In this document: in pieces, positions 17,286 through 28,977 of the stretch
How positions within the stretch are numbered: the stretch's first letter is position 1
How the letters are laid out: every line of letters begins with the position of its first letter
NCBI GenBank assembly: GCA_965203575.1
Contig: OZ241894.1
Coordinates: 2,914,001-2,978,000 of the forward strand
From: Aldehydirespirator sp965203575
Lineage (GTDB): Bacteria > Actinomycetota > Acidimicrobiia > Acidimicrobiales > Aldehydirespiratoraceae
Direction of reading: 5' to 3'
DNA length: 64,000 bases
The notes under the pieces: generated by a model
Databases searched by the model: none
What the model was told of the DNA's origin: nothing
The model's input: only the letters and a program-made list of their open reading frames with translations
Position numbers and translations under genes: made by a program

Positions 17286-17804
17286 ATGGCGATCTATGCA
17301 CTCGGCGACCTAGAGCCGAGAATCGATCCGACCGCGTACGTGCATCCCCTGGCGGTGGTGATCGGGAATGTCGAGCTCGGTCCTGAGGCCTCTGTGTGGC
17401 CCTACGCCGTGCTGCGCGGCGACGACGGCCTCATCCGTATCGGCGCTCGCAGCAATGTTCAGGACGGGGCGGTGATCCACTGCACGCCCAACCATCCCAC
17501 CGTCATCGGCGACGACTGCACGATCGGCCATCAGGCGCACCTGGAGGGCTGCACCGTGCACGACGACTCACTCATCGGCGTGGGGGCGGTGGTGATTCAC
17601 GACGCCCGGATCGGTCCCCACGCCCTGGTGGGGGCCAACGCGACCGTGACCGGCGGGACGGTGGTGCCGCCGCGCGCCATGGCGCTGGGAACCCCGGCCC
17701 GGATCCGCGAGAACGCGGTCGAGCCCGGCCACAACCAGCAGAACGCCGACATCTACGCCCGGCGCGGCCACCACTACCGGGCTGAGCTGCACCGTCTCGA
17801 CTGA
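17286..17804 (+). CDS. Gamma-carbonic-anhydrase family hexapeptide-repeat protein
   Basis: A 172-residue left-handed beta-helix protein of the gamma-CA/PaaY/YrdA group. Hexapeptide turns run from VIGNVELGPEASVWPYAVLR to IGPHALVGANATVTGGTVVP. RGDDGLIRIGARSNVQDGAVIH and DDCTIGHQAHLEGC provide the histidines expected to bind the catalytic metal between subunits. Activity as carbonic anhydrase or thioesterase cannot be settled from sequence. It starts at the base after the flavin reductase stop, so the two are cotranscribed. A hairpin follows its stop. Confidence 0.88.
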   Translation: MAIYALGDLEPRIDPTAYVHPLAVVIGNVELGPEASVWPYAVLRGDDGLIRIGARSNVQDGAVIHCTPNHPTVIGDDCTIGHQAHLEGCTVHDDSLIGVGAVVIHDARIGPHALVGANATVTGGTVVPPRAMALGTPARIRENAVEPGHNQQNADIYARRGHHYRAELHRLD

Positions 17805-17823
17805 CCGCAAGCCCGGCGACGGG

Positions 17824-17853
17824 CGCCCGCCTGCCGGAATAGCCCGGCGGGCG
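17824..17853 (+). terminator. Candidate hairpin terminator before sufB
   Basis: CGCCCGCC (17824-17831) pairs with GGCGGGCG (17846-17853) around a 14-base loop, followed by TTAGGGTTG rather than a clear T run. It lies 20 bases after the gamma-CA gene and 37 bases before sufB, so it could end the upstream unit. Confidence 0.4.
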
Positions 17854-17890
17854 TTAGGGTTGACATAGAGGCCACACGGGAGGCCAGCGC

Positions 17891-20515
<2,625 letters not shown>

Positions 20516-20570
20516 CGGACTGGGACTCCGTCTCTTCAGTCGGACGCAGATCGACGGGAAATTCGGCGGA

Positions 20571-21512
20571 TCACGCTGGCGCTGCAGGTGCTGTCACTCG
20601 GAACCGTGTCGCGACAGCCTCGAGTCGTCCATCGGCTAGGTGCGCCGCAACGTTGCGAAAGACAAGCGGGAAGCCATGACGCCGCAGAGTCTGGAACTCG
20701 GTGTTGGGATCTTCGCGCAAGTTGATATTGCCCCAGAAATGCAGAAAATACGTGGTCGGATCGGAGTGAGCGACCTTGTGCTCGTTCTCTGTCAGAAAGA
20801 ACCGGACATCGGCCTGCTGGCTGGCCTTAACCTCGATGCGCCTAAAGCCACTGGTTCGATCTTCAATGTCGTAACCGAGCCTGTCGTCGTCGAGGGCAAC
20901 CCAGGTGATGGCGTGTGGGGGCTGGGCCGACTGACGAAGCAGGTGATAGCTGTACGCCTCCCCGCGAGAGCCGATGGCCTTCTTGGTGCCGTCATCGGGC
21001 TGGGGGAGCGGAATGAGGCTCCACGGAGTATCGAGGTTGGCATAGAGCGCACTAGGGATGACAACCATCGTGGGGCCGACGACGCCAGGCCACGCTCGGA
21101 GGAGGCCAAGCAGCTGTGGTGCGGACTTTCTCATGGCGGCAAGTCGAACGTGGGCGTTTCCATCGCTGTCAATCGTGCTCTCCTCAATCACTCGTCTAAC
21201 TTGAGAGTGCAGATACCCCGATCCCAAGAGTGCCTCGGCTAGTTCTCGTCGAGCGTTGGATTGGCTGAGCGACTGCGCTCGCTTCCCCCTGCGGTTCAGC
21301 CGAATCAAGTTGCCTTGTACGTGGATGAACCCGAGTTTGTCCAACAGAGCCAGGATCATCGGGTGGTCTTCCCGTGGGCCATCCAGTTGGCCCCGTAGGT
21401 CTAGCAATAGTGTGTGCCTCCCAACTCCGGGGGACGCCGACGGGAGAAGTTCGATCATCCGCTGCACGCGCCTCATGCGCGGCGCGGTGAACCAGTGAGG
21501 TGGGTGGCTCAC
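20571..21512 (-). CDS. DUF3883 domain protein, nuclease-like, defence cassette
   Basis: A 313-residue protein. The C-terminal half has SRGEAYSYHLLRQ, then LGYDIEDRTSGFRRIEVKAS (about residues 215-235). This matches DUF3883, a PD-(D/E)xK-like nuclease fold found in defence and chromatin-related proteins; GYDI...EVKA supplies the D, E and K. The N-terminal half is helical, with a winged-helix-like stretch (MILALLDKLGFIHVQGNLIR). ATG 21512 overlaps the helicase stop by 4 bases (ATGA), so it is the last gene of the four-gene cassette. It converges with sufB. Codon use is visibly less GC-biased than in the flanking suf genes. Confidence 0.75.
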   Translation of the reverse strand: MSHPPHWFTAPRMRRVQRMIELLPSASPGVGRHTLLLDLRGQLDGPREDHPMILALLDKLGFIHVQGNLIRLNRRGKRAQSLSQSNARRELAEALLGSGYLHSQVRRVIEESTIDSDGNAHVRLAAMRKSAPQLLGLLRAWPGVVGPTMVVIPSALYANLDTPWSLIPLPQPDDGTKKAIGSRGEAYSYHLLRQSAQPPHAITWVALDDDRLGYDIEDRTSGFRRIEVKASQQADVRFFLTENEHKVAHSDPTTYFLHFWGNINLREDPNTEFQTLRRHGFPLVFRNVAAHLADGRLEAVATRFRVTAPAAPA

Positions 21513-23494
21513 GAGGCTTCTTCGCGTTCCTCTCCGATGAGAAAGCGAAGAAGTGCCTCGACATCCTCGTCTGTGCCGTCAGGTGCGGCTGCTTCCTGAT
21601 AGAGCGGGTGGATTTCAGCGCCTTCAAGTAGGCGTTCCATTTCAGCCTGCTTGGCCTGAAGAGCAAGATCGACCAGGTGGTCGATAGTCTCGTCGCCGTC
21701 GATCGTCGCTTGGAGTATGTGGACAGTCACCTCCTTGTCTGGGTCGAGTCCCAGGCGGTGGATTCGATCGATTGATTGAAGGAATAGGGCCGCGTCGTAG
21801 GTTCGGTCGAGGTAGATGGCGTGGTGGCATGCTCGGTGGAGCGAAATCGATTCGGAGCTGGTGGCCGGATTGGTGACCAGAACCGCCGGGCCACTCTGGT
21901 TGAGGAACTGCTCGATGCGTGCCTCCCGAGTGTTGTCGTCTGGGTGACTGCGGCGCTCTCCGTCCTGGCTAGGGTCATCTCCTGTCGGGACACGTCCGTC
22001 GACTTGAAAGGTCGGGATTCCGAGATCGCGTCGCGCGCATTCGGAGAACGAGTCAAGATTGCGGACAAAGTTGCTCCAGACCGTGACCTTCTCACCCTCC
22101 TCGGCGAGACTTCCGACCAACGTGATTGCTGCGGTGGTCTTCGTCGCGGCCTCATCTTCCGCAAACCGTGCCAGTCGCTCGAGTAGCGTTGGGTTGGGGT
22201 TCGGAAGAGGTGGAAGCCGGAGGCGGTCGTCGGGATGGTTGAGCAAGTCGGGGTTTGTGGCGGCTTGGAGTAGCCGAATCGGACGAGCACGGCGAAGCGT
22301 GTCGATCTTGTCTTTCCACGTTCCCGTGCCGTCGACGAGGTCCCTCAACCGGTTGTGAATCAGCTGGTAGATCTCCGCCTGTGTGCCCCTCATCTCGGAG
22401 TCGTGCCGCTCCAAGCGATACGGCGGCAATCCGAGTTCGTGCTTGGCCGTTCTGGTGGTAAACGGTGCAATACTCTCCAAGACACCTGAGAAGGATCGCT
22501 CCACACTACTGGCGAACTGGTCGCGTGTCCCCGTGAGCAGCCCACCGGGCCATAGGACGTTCAGTTGGCTGTAGAGGTCACGTGGCCCGTTCGGCATTGG
22601 CGTGCCCGATAGGATCATCCGCACCCTCGCGAGTTCGGCGATCTCTGCTAGTGAAGGGGCCCACAGACCCCCGCGAAAGCGCTTGACTCGGTGCGACTCA
22701 TCAACGATCAGCATGACGTTCATGGATTCGCACATGTGCTTGATGGTTGGGCGATCAGCGGCTGCGGTGGCGTAGCTCATGAGCAGCAGGTCCCCGCGGC
22801 TCGCTGCCTCATAGGTCTCGCGGCGTTGCGAGGCGTCGCCGCGAACGCGCTGCGTGGCGAACTGTTCCCCTAGTGCTGCGTTGGCCTCTGTCTCCCAAGG
22901 CTCAAATGCCGCGAGCGGACCCACCACCATGAGGATGTCGATCGTTGACGCCGCATAGTGGATGGCGGCGACCGCGAGCGCGGTCGCTGTCTTGCCCGCA
23001 CCAGGGACGGAAAAGTTGGCGTGGTTCGTGGCAGCAAGGGCGTGACCAACATTGCGGAGCTGGTGCGGAAAGAGGCGGCGCTCGCTACGCCAATTCAATG
23101 AGTTGAGGTGCTCCGCCACACGGTCATCATCGATCGTCGAGTGGCCGTTCTTCCAGGCAATGGCTTCGTTCCGGGATCGAGCGATGCCGCGTTGGCGTTC
23201 GAGCGCAAGCTCAAGGCCGCGGTCCGCAATCTCACCGCGGGTGACCGCATGGCCCGCAGCTGCGAGAAAGTTGTGAACTCTTAGGATGAGATCCTGCTGT
23301 CGGGTCTCTCGCGTACGGATGCGCCAACCGGTTGAGGTCTGCTCTCCACCCAAGACCGACCGAAAGAACCGACGCATTGGACGAGCATGAATCTGTTCGT
23401 CACCTGTGACGACGATGACACCTGGTTCGCCCTCGTCGATATCGATATGGATTGGCAGGGTCACCGCAGGGAGTCGTGATGCTCGTCGAACCAT
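21509..23494 (-). CDS. SNF2-family DEAD/H helicase-like ATPase, defence cassette
   Basis: A 661-residue superfamily 2 ATPase of the SNF2 type. Motif I is NFSVPGAGKTATALAVAAIH (about residues 170-189). Motif II is LIVDESHRVKRF, a DESH variant. Motif III is MILSGTPMPNGPRDLYSQLN. In the second RecA domain, VTVWSNFVRNLDSF, VLVTNPATSSESISLHRACH and LQSIDRIHRLGLDPDKEVTV are motifs IV-VI. The N-terminal 150 residues are unlike known domains. It overlaps the ParB-like gene by 34 bases. SNF2 proteins beside a Zn-ribbon methylase occur in DISARM, but DISARM core genes are missing here. Confidence 0.85.
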   Translation of the reverse strand: MVRRASRLPAVTLPIHIDIDEGEPGVIVVTGDEQIHARPMRRFFRSVLGGEQTSTGWRIRTRETRQQDLILRVHNFLAAAGHAVTRGEIADRGLELALERQRGIARSRNEAIAWKNGHSTIDDDRVAEHLNSLNWRSERRLFPHQLRNVGHALAATNHANFSVPGAGKTATALAVAAIHYAASTIDILMVVGPLAAFEPWETEANAALGEQFATQRVRGDASQRRETYEAASRGDLLLMSYATAAADRPTIKHMCESMNVMLIVDESHRVKRFRGGLWAPSLAEIAELARVRMILSGTPMPNGPRDLYSQLNVLWPGGLLTGTRDQFASSVERSFSGVLESIAPFTTRTAKHELGLPPYRLERHDSEMRGTQAEIYQLIHNRLRDLVDGTGTWKDKIDTLRRARPIRLLQAATNPDLLNHPDDRLRLPPLPNPNPTLLERLARFAEDEAATKTTAAITLVGSLAEEGEKVTVWSNFVRNLDSFSECARRDLGIPTFQVDGRVPTGDDPSQDGERRSHPDDNTREARIEQFLNQSGPAVLVTNPATSSESISLHRACHHAIYLDRTYDAALFLQSIDRIHRLGLDPDKEVTVHILQATIDGDETIDHLVDLALQAKQAEMERLLEGAEIHPLYQEAAAPDGTDEDVEALLRFLIGEEREEAS

Positions 23495-24774
23495 CGGATC
23501 GTCGTGTCAAGCGCATTCCGAAGGTCGGTGCTCTCCGCGAGTGCCGCAACCAGGACAGGTGACGCTGGCAACGCTGCGAGCCGATGGTTGATCTCTTTGA
23601 CGATCTTGAGCAGGTCCTCGTTCTGGGATGCAATGTGGCTGTCAATAGCATCGTCAATGGCCGTCCTCACGTCATCTGTCGGATAATTCGTAACGACGGG
23701 GCCCGGTGGCTCAGGCTGCTCGTCCGTTGCGTCGGGGTCATCGGGTTCATCGTCGACAACCTCCGGAGCGCCGAGTGGATCCTCAGTCGAGGGTTGTACC
23801 CACTCACTCTCAGCGTCTGCTATCGCCGCAGCAAGGCGGTCGAATGCGTGGGCATCTTCCGTGTAGAGCCTTCGGATTTCACGGATCTTCAGGTGTGTCA
23901 TCCCGGCGCTGACGGCGGCGAACATTACACCTAACATCGCTGGTGACCGGTCAGGGTCATTGGCTTCGACCCGGCGCATAGCTCGCCCCACCTCACGAAA
24001 CCGTTCAATCTGACCAATGAGCTTGTCGTATCTGCCAGCTTGGTCGAGATCATCGAGGTACTCGTCCATGTACTTGATGGCGTACAGTTGCACGATGGCG
24101 TAGTTTTGGTTATCGCGCATTACATGCTGGAGTTGACCTGCCACCTCCACGATGTTGGAGTCGTCGTACCAGTCGATCTCCAGATCATCGGCCGCGTCCT
24201 TGATCGCTAGGAGCAGATTGATGTCGGTGTATCGAACCTTGTAGTCCTCGGTGAGCTGTTCGCGTCGCTCCATCTCGAACATCGCAATCTCATTGACTGC
24301 GGTGTGGTCAAAGACGACGGCATCAACCCAGTCGTGTCCCCCTGTACCCTCGTCCCGGCGCAACCGGTGCAGCATCGCCAAGCGCCGATTGCCATTCCGG
24401 ACCGTGCCATCCGGACGAACCCAGAAGGGCGTTTCCTGATGGCGACGCTGCCAGTCTTGTCGCAGGGCCAGATAATCCTTCCCCGGCGTCCCCGTCACGC
24501 GGTCGCCATCAAGTTGGAGGTTTCGATCAAGGAGGATCGCTTCGATGCTCAGAGCGTCGATGTCGCTGTTCTCTGGGTCGAACTCGCGGCCGAGTCGCGC
24601 CTCGAAGAGCTTACGCTCCGCGGCAAAGCGCCGGTTGTCGATGTTGAGCACCAGAGCAGTAACGGGGACTCTCTTGATCGGAACGTTCTTCCACTTGCCC
24701 AACACCCACAGGCGCGCGTCGGATCCGGTCGGTGGTGCCGAAGCGATTGCCTCCATGCGTTCGTCAACGTCCAT
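23461..24774 (-). CDS. ParB/sulfiredoxin-fold protein, defence cassette
   Basis: A 437-residue protein taken from ATG 24774, which has GGAGAA upstream and overlaps the methylase stop by 11 bases; a longer start at 24798 is also open. The N-terminal ParB-like domain (about residues 1-130) has PVTALVLNIDNRRF and PFWVRPDGTVRNGNRRLAML; the GNRR box is the ParB catalytic/CTP-binding type. A long helical middle follows, then an acidic linker near residues 340-375 and a helical C-terminus. In a methylase-helicase cassette it could load on or nick DNA. Function is inferred only. Confidence 0.72.
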   Translation of the reverse strand: MDVDERMEAIASAPPTGSDARLWVLGKWKNVPIKRVPVTALVLNIDNRRFAAERKLFEARLGREFDPENSDIDALSIEAILLDRNLQLDGDRVTGTPGKDYLALRQDWQRRHQETPFWVRPDGTVRNGNRRLAMLHRLRRDEGTGGHDWVDAVVFDHTAVNEIAMFEMERREQLTEDYKVRYTDINLLLAIKDAADDLEIDWYDDSNIVEVAGQLQHVMRDNQNYAIVQLYAIKYMDEYLDDLDQAGRYDKLIGQIERFREVGRAMRRVEANDPDRSPAMLGVMFAAVSAGMTHLKIREIRRLYTEDAHAFDRLAAAIADAESEWVQPSTEDPLGAPEVVDDEPDDPDATDEQPEPPGPVVTNYPTDDVRTAIDDAIDSHIASQNEDLLKIVKEINHRLAALPASPVLVAALAESTDLRNALDTTIRWFDEHHDSLR

Positions 24775-26701
24775 TCTGTTCTCCTGGTGTCGCCACACGC
24801 CCGAAGCGCAGTGAGGCCATCTCGCTTGCCAATTCGAGATTACGGTAGTCAGCAGCGCTCACCTGGAGTTCGCCCAGATGATGTTCCCAGAAGCTTGCTG
24901 CGCTAGAGAGTCGGGCACCAGTCGTTTCGTCGATAGGTCGACAGACCACGATGGCGTCCCACTCGCAGTTGCCCGGGTAACTATGGTGCCCCATGTGTCC
25001 ATCACTCCGAACAGGCCAAAGTGCCGTGACGCGGAGCTTGGCTTCATCCAGCGCGAGCCCAATAGCCTGCCATGCCGCAGGATTGCTTGAGTGGTAGGTG
25101 AACGCAAGGGGGTAACCAGGCACGCGAGCCCGAACGGCAGGACGCAGGCAGTCGGCGAGCAGGATGCCGAATGGGCTGGTGTCGGCCTCGACCGAACATT
25201 GCAGAGGCTGACCCCCGAGTGTGAGATTTGGGTTCCATGCCCGAAAGAGTTCGGTAAGTTCGTCGTAGATGATGTAGTCGTAGTACGGAGGGTCAAAAAC
25301 GACGAGATCCACTCCAGGCGGTACTGGGAAGTCCGCCGCCGACGCGCACTCAAGATCGCCGACAGACGCAGCTTCGGCAAAATCGAAGGCGGTAGTGAAC
25401 GTCGCAGTCAGTTTGATGTCCCAACTCGACCTTCGCACACTACGTGATGCTGAACGTGCCACGCGGCTGAGGCATTGCGGAAGCGTCCCGCGGCCCCCTC
25501 TGGAGTGGAGCGGGTTGAGTTCGACGCTCATCGCTGGCAAGGAGTAGCCTCGCACGCTGAACAGCGCGGATAGGCGACCGTAGTCCGTGGCGTACGAGCA
25601 AAGCCGATTGTTCGTCGTAATCGAGTTGGACAGCGCGAGACGAAGCGCACGATCGACCGGAGCCTCCAATTGCGCGTCGTCTAGCCACACATGTGCTGCT
25701 CCCAGTACCAAGAGTTGTCGCGGCGTGAACAGGTCGCTAACTGCACTGATCCCGTAGCTCCGTGGGCGCGGGTCGGTTCGCTCTGGATCGAAATCCATGG
25801 TTGGGAGCCGTATCGGGACGGGAGGTTCTCTGAGCATCTCCGCCGCTGCGTCGATCGCCGCCAGATCAGCTTGAGATGGCGAAACCAGCTTGCGTCGACC
25901 TTTCGCAGGCGTTCGCTCGATCGCAACGAGGCGTTGCGGAGCCACACCTGTCTTGAGTTCGCGGTGCGAGCTACGAAGCCCACACGACGGGCACTCATAC
26001 TTGCGGGCCCTGAATGTGCCGGCGTCGATCGTGACTTCCCGGCCATCTGACGCAGCGAACGTCGTTTCGTATGGCGACTCCAGATATTGCAGTTCCATGG
26101 TCTCGGGGTCGAAGACGGTCATGCCGTGGTCGCGCACGACTGCGCCTGGCTTCTTGCAGTCGCGGACCAACAGGCACGTTCGATATAGAGCATCCTTCGT
26201 CCCACAGGAGGGGCATCGCACCATCGGAATCCAGAACCAGTGGAGAGGCTCACCCCCCGCGGTGGGGTAGAGCTCACTGAAATGGGAACGCAGAAAGACG
26301 AGCAGTTCTCGCCCTGCGTCAGCGACTGCCTCGGCCGAAGCAGGGCGGAGGCTATGCGAGACAATGATCTGTGCGGTGGCATCAACGTCAGTTCCACTCA
26401 CCGACGCCCCTAGGCGTGCCGCCTCAATCAGCGTAGATCCACCGCCCATGAATGGGTCATGGACCCGCAGCCCCTCAAGCGGCCGGACCGCCGTGCCATA
26501 GAGCTTCCAGAACTCTGCCTCGCTCGTAGTCGCCGGAAGCGCTGCCGCCAAGAGCAGAGCGCGCATCACCGATGGTGGTCGACGAGCCCACCATCGGTGT
26601 GCGGCGTAGGCAGGATCCTTCACTCGTTGATCCGCAGAAGCAACCTGCGAAACCGCCACCGCCGGGAACGCGCTCTCCAAGAAGCTCAGGACCGGTCCCA
26701 C
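24764..26701 (-). CDS. DNA methyltransferase with Zn-ribbon (DUF1156/COG1743-like), defence cassette
   Basis: About 645 residues. The AdoMet-binding motif is VHDPFMGGGSTLIEAARLGA and the catalytic motif is LVVFDPPYYDYIIYDELTEL (DPPY), so it is an amino-methyltransferase acting on adenine or cytosine. Between them, two CPSC zinc ribbons (CPSCGTKDALYRTC and CPSCGLRSSHRELKT) mark the COG1743 group. AYAAHRWWARRPPSVMRALL is the DUF1156-like N-terminus. The frame stays open to 26872, but GTG 26701 is preferred because GGAGG precedes it and similarity starts there; this is uncertain. It is the first gene of the cassette. Its product may mark self DNA. Confidence 0.82.
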   Translation of the reverse strand: MGPVLSFLESAFPAVAVSQVASADQRVKDPAYAAHRWWARRPPSVMRALLLAAALPATTSEAEFWKLYGTAVRPLEGLRVHDPFMGGGSTLIEAARLGASVSGTDVDATAQIIVSHSLRPASAEAVADAGRELLVFLRSHFSELYPTAGGEPLHWFWIPMVRCPSCGTKDALYRTCLLVRDCKKPGAVVRDHGMTVFDPETMELQYLESPYETTFAASDGREVTIDAGTFRARKYECPSCGLRSSHRELKTGVAPQRLVAIERTPAKGRRKLVSPSQADLAAIDAAAEMLREPPVPIRLPTMDFDPERTDPRPRSYGISAVSDLFTPRQLLVLGAAHVWLDDAQLEAPVDRALRLALSNSITTNNRLCSYATDYGRLSALFSVRGYSLPAMSVELNPLHSRGGRGTLPQCLSRVARSASRSVRRSSWDIKLTATFTTAFDFAEAASVGDLECASAADFPVPPGVDLVVFDPPYYDYIIYDELTELFRAWNPNLTLGGQPLQCSVEADTSPFGILLADCLRPAVRARVPGYPLAFTYHSSNPAAWQAIGLALDEAKLRVTALWPVRSDGHMGHHSYPGNCEWDAIVVCRPIDETTGARLSSAASFWEHHLGELQVSAADYRNLELASEMASLRFGRVATPGEQNGR

Positions 26702-26871
26702 CCCGCCTCCGGAAGGCTTGCTTGCCACATCATTCGAAGCATTCAACACGCATGCACGGGGATCGACACCATTCCGGCAGATTATGGCTGACGGGACGGT
26801 AGCGGACTTGGACCGTGTCCCGAGTCCATGAATCTCGGGTGAGCGACGCGAACGCCCGGCGGGATGACACA

Positions 26872-27306
26872 ATGTCAGTCATGCCGATGCGCCAGGACTG
26901 CAAGTACTTCGAGTCGCGCACCTATCCCAACGGCGAGACGGTGAGGAAGTGCGACCTGGACCTGGCTCCCGAGGCGCCGTGGCGCTGTCCTGAGGACTGT
27001 CCCAAGTACACCCGGCGGCTGGCCGACGTCAACTGGAGCTACGGCTCGCTGGTCACCCCCGAGACCCCGCCCGAGCCCGAGAGCCTCGGCAGCGACGACA
27101 GCATCGGCGACCTGCTCGACGCGGCCGAGGACATCGTCAATGCGGCCGCTCCCGACGTGATCGCCGAAGTGGAGGCCGAGCGCCGCAAGCGCCGGCGCGC
27201 TCGGGGCCCGAAGGCAAAGGGCAAGAAGGGGAAGGGCGGCCGCGGATCCTCCGGCGGGGGCGGGATGGGGGAGCGCTTCCGCAGGCGGTACCGCGACGGC
27301 GGCTGA
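26872..27306 (+). CDS. Small Cys-motif hypothetical protein in the suf operon
   Basis: A 144-residue protein beginning near ATG 26872, 6 bases before sufD. The N-terminal 45 residues carry four cysteines (QDCKYFESRTY, VRKCDLDLAPE, WRCPEDCPKYTRR), a spacing that could bind a metal or an Fe-S cluster. The middle is acidic and helical (IGDLLDAAEDIVNAAAPDVI). The tail is strongly basic and Gly-rich. No family is recognised. Its position directly ahead of sufD suggests a role in Fe-S assembly or a co-regulated reporter of it. The nearby start of the opposite-strand defence cassette makes the promoter region hard to read. Confidence 0.6.
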   Translation: MSVMPMRQDCKYFESRTYPNGETVRKCDLDLAPEAPWRCPEDCPKYTRRLADVNWSYGSLVTPETPPEPESLGSDDSIGDLLDAAEDIVNAAAPDVIAEVEAERRKRRRARGPKAKGKKGKGGRGSSGGGGMGERFRRRYRDGG

Positions 27307-27312
27307 CTACGA

Positions 27313-28593
27313 GTGCATCCCTTCACTACTGACGCGGCCCGCAGCCTGCCGGGCTCCGGCTGGCTGGCGGAACGCCGGGCTGCGGCGGCTGAGCGCTTCG
27401 CGGCTGCGGATCCTCCCACGGCGGCCGCCGAGGAGTGGCGGTACAGCGCGATCGCCGATTTCGATCTGGCCGCCTACCGGTTGGCAGGCGCGGACCCGTC
27501 CCCGGTGCCGGACGGGACGTGGGCTGGCATCGACTCCGCCGCCAACGGCGCGGTCGCCGCGGTCCTCGACGTTGCCGACGGTCGCATCGTCGCCTCGACG
27601 GGCCTGGAGGAACTGTCGAAGCAGGGCGTCCAAGTGGGGCCGCTGGTCGATTCGGCCGACGGCGCCGAGTTGCTGGGCTCGGTGGCCGACGGCGCCGCCG
27701 ACTACTTCACCGTGCTCAACGACGCCTTCGTGGGCTGCCCCATCGTGGTGGACGTCCCCGCGGGGGTGGCCGTTGACGGCGTGATCGCGGTACGCCACTA
27801 CGCGGGCGCGGCCCGAGCGGCCACCTTCCCTCGACTGGTGGTGAGGGTCGGGCCCAACGGGTCGGCCAAAGTGCTCGACATGCAGCGCTCCGCCGGCCCG
27901 GCTCTGGTTGTTCCCGTTGTCGAGCTCGACGTCGGCCAGGCCGCCCGACTCGGCTACGTGAACCTGCAGCAGCACGACCACCGGACCACCCAGATCGCAG
28001 CCCACACCGCCAGGGTGGAGCGGGACGCGGCGCTGGTGGCCGCGTCGGTCGCGCTCGGTGGCGGCTATGCCCGCACCCGGACCGATGCCCGCCTGGTGGG
28101 GCGGGGCGCCAGCGGCGACCTGCTGTCGGCGTACTTCGGATCGGGAGACCAGATCCTCGACTTCCGCACTTACCAGGACCACGCCGCGCCCGACACCACG
28201 TCCAACCTGCTCTACAAGGGCGCGGTGGGCGACTCGGCCCGCAGCGTGTACACCGGGCTGATCCGGGTGCGGCCCAACGCCCGGGGCACCAACGCCTTCC
28301 AGACCAACCGCAACCTCAAGCTCGGCGAGGATGCCTGGGCGGAGTCGGTGCCCAACCTCGAGATCGAGAACAACGACGTGCGCTGCAGCCATGCCTCTGC
28401 GGTGGGTCCGGTTGATCCCGACCAGGTCTTCTACTTGGAGAGCCGGGGCGTCCCGACACCGGTGGCCGAGCGCCTGATCGTGGCCGGGTTCTTCGACGAG
28501 GTGATCGACGGGTTGCCGGTTCGGGCCGTCGAGACGGCGACCCGCGAGGCCCTGGCCCTGAAGCTCAACCAGATGTTGAGAGCGGCGGCATGA
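27313..28593 (+). CDS. sufD: Fe-S cluster assembly protein SufD
   Basis: A 426-residue SufD, the SufB paralogue that completes the SufBC2D scaffold. EEWRYSAIADFDLAAYRL at the N-terminus and the long beta-helix with SDQILDF-type turns are typical. The C-terminus has FQTNRNLKLGEDAWAESVPN, RCSHASAVGPVDPDQVFYLE and ERLIVAGFFDEVIDGLP, matching SufD/SufB. GTG 27313 is the likely start. The Rieske gene follows after 45 bases and then sufC, so sufD, ferredoxin and sufC form one unit, cut off from sufB by the defence cassette. Confidence 0.94.
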   Translation: MHPFTTDAARSLPGSGWLAERRAAAAERFAAADPPTAAAEEWRYSAIADFDLAAYRLAGADPSPVPDGTWAGIDSAANGAVAAVLDVADGRIVASTGLEELSKQGVQVGPLVDSADGAELLGSVADGAADYFTVLNDAFVGCPIVVDVPAGVAVDGVIAVRHYAGAARAATFPRLVVRVGPNGSAKVLDMQRSAGPALVVPVVELDVGQAARLGYVNLQQHDHRTTQIAAHTARVERDAALVAASVALGGGYARTRTDARLVGRGASGDLLSAYFGSGDQILDFRTYQDHAAPDTTSNLLYKGAVGDSARSVYTGLIRVRPNARGTNAFQTNRNLKLGEDAWAESVPNLEIENNDVRCSHASAVGPVDPDQVFYLESRGVPTPVAERLIVAGFFDEVIDGLPVRAVETATREALALKLNQMLRAAA

Positions 28594-28638
28594 CGCCGTG
28601 ACGACTCAAGCAGACTGTTAGAGATCGGAGACTCCACG

Positions 28639-28977
28639 ATGACCACCCACGAGCTGTTCTCCCTGGACGAACTCGAGCCCGACTCGGCGCGCCGAGTCGA
28701 GGTGGAGGGCCGTGAGATCGCCGTGGTGCGCATCGGCGACGACGTCTACGCCATCGGCGACACCTGCTCCCACGCCGAAGTCTCGCTGTCGGAGGGCTGG
28801 GTGGAGCCCGACGACTGCGCCATCGAGTGTGTGGCCCACGGGGCCATGTTCGACCTGGAGACCGGTGAGCCATTGTCGCTGCCGGCCACCAGGGCCGTGC
28901 CCACCTACGAGGTGTCGGTTGTGGACGGCATGGTGGTGCTGAAGCTCGATGCAGGCTCGGGCGGGGACGCCTCATGA
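28639..28977 (+). CDS. Rieske-type [2Fe-2S] ferredoxin
   Basis: A 112-residue protein with the Rieske cluster ligands CSH (in GDTCSHAEVSLSEGW) and CxxH (in ECVAHGAMFDLETGEPLSLP). This is the short ferredoxin form used as the electron donor of oxygenases, found in many actinobacterial suf operons. It overlaps sufC by 4 bases (ATGA), so translation is coupled. It probably carries electrons for cluster assembly, or serves as an acceptor of finished clusters; the exact partner is unknown. Confidence 0.92.
   Translation: MTTHELFSLDELEPDSARRVEVEGREIAVVRIGDDVYAIGDTCSHAEVSLSEGWVEPDDCAIECVAHGAMFDLETGEPLSLPATRAVPTYEVSVVDGMVVLKLDAGSGGDAS

Noticed and set aside
17859..17864. TTGACA as the sufB -35 box
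   Set aside because: Only 26 bases before the ATG and no -10 at proper spacing.
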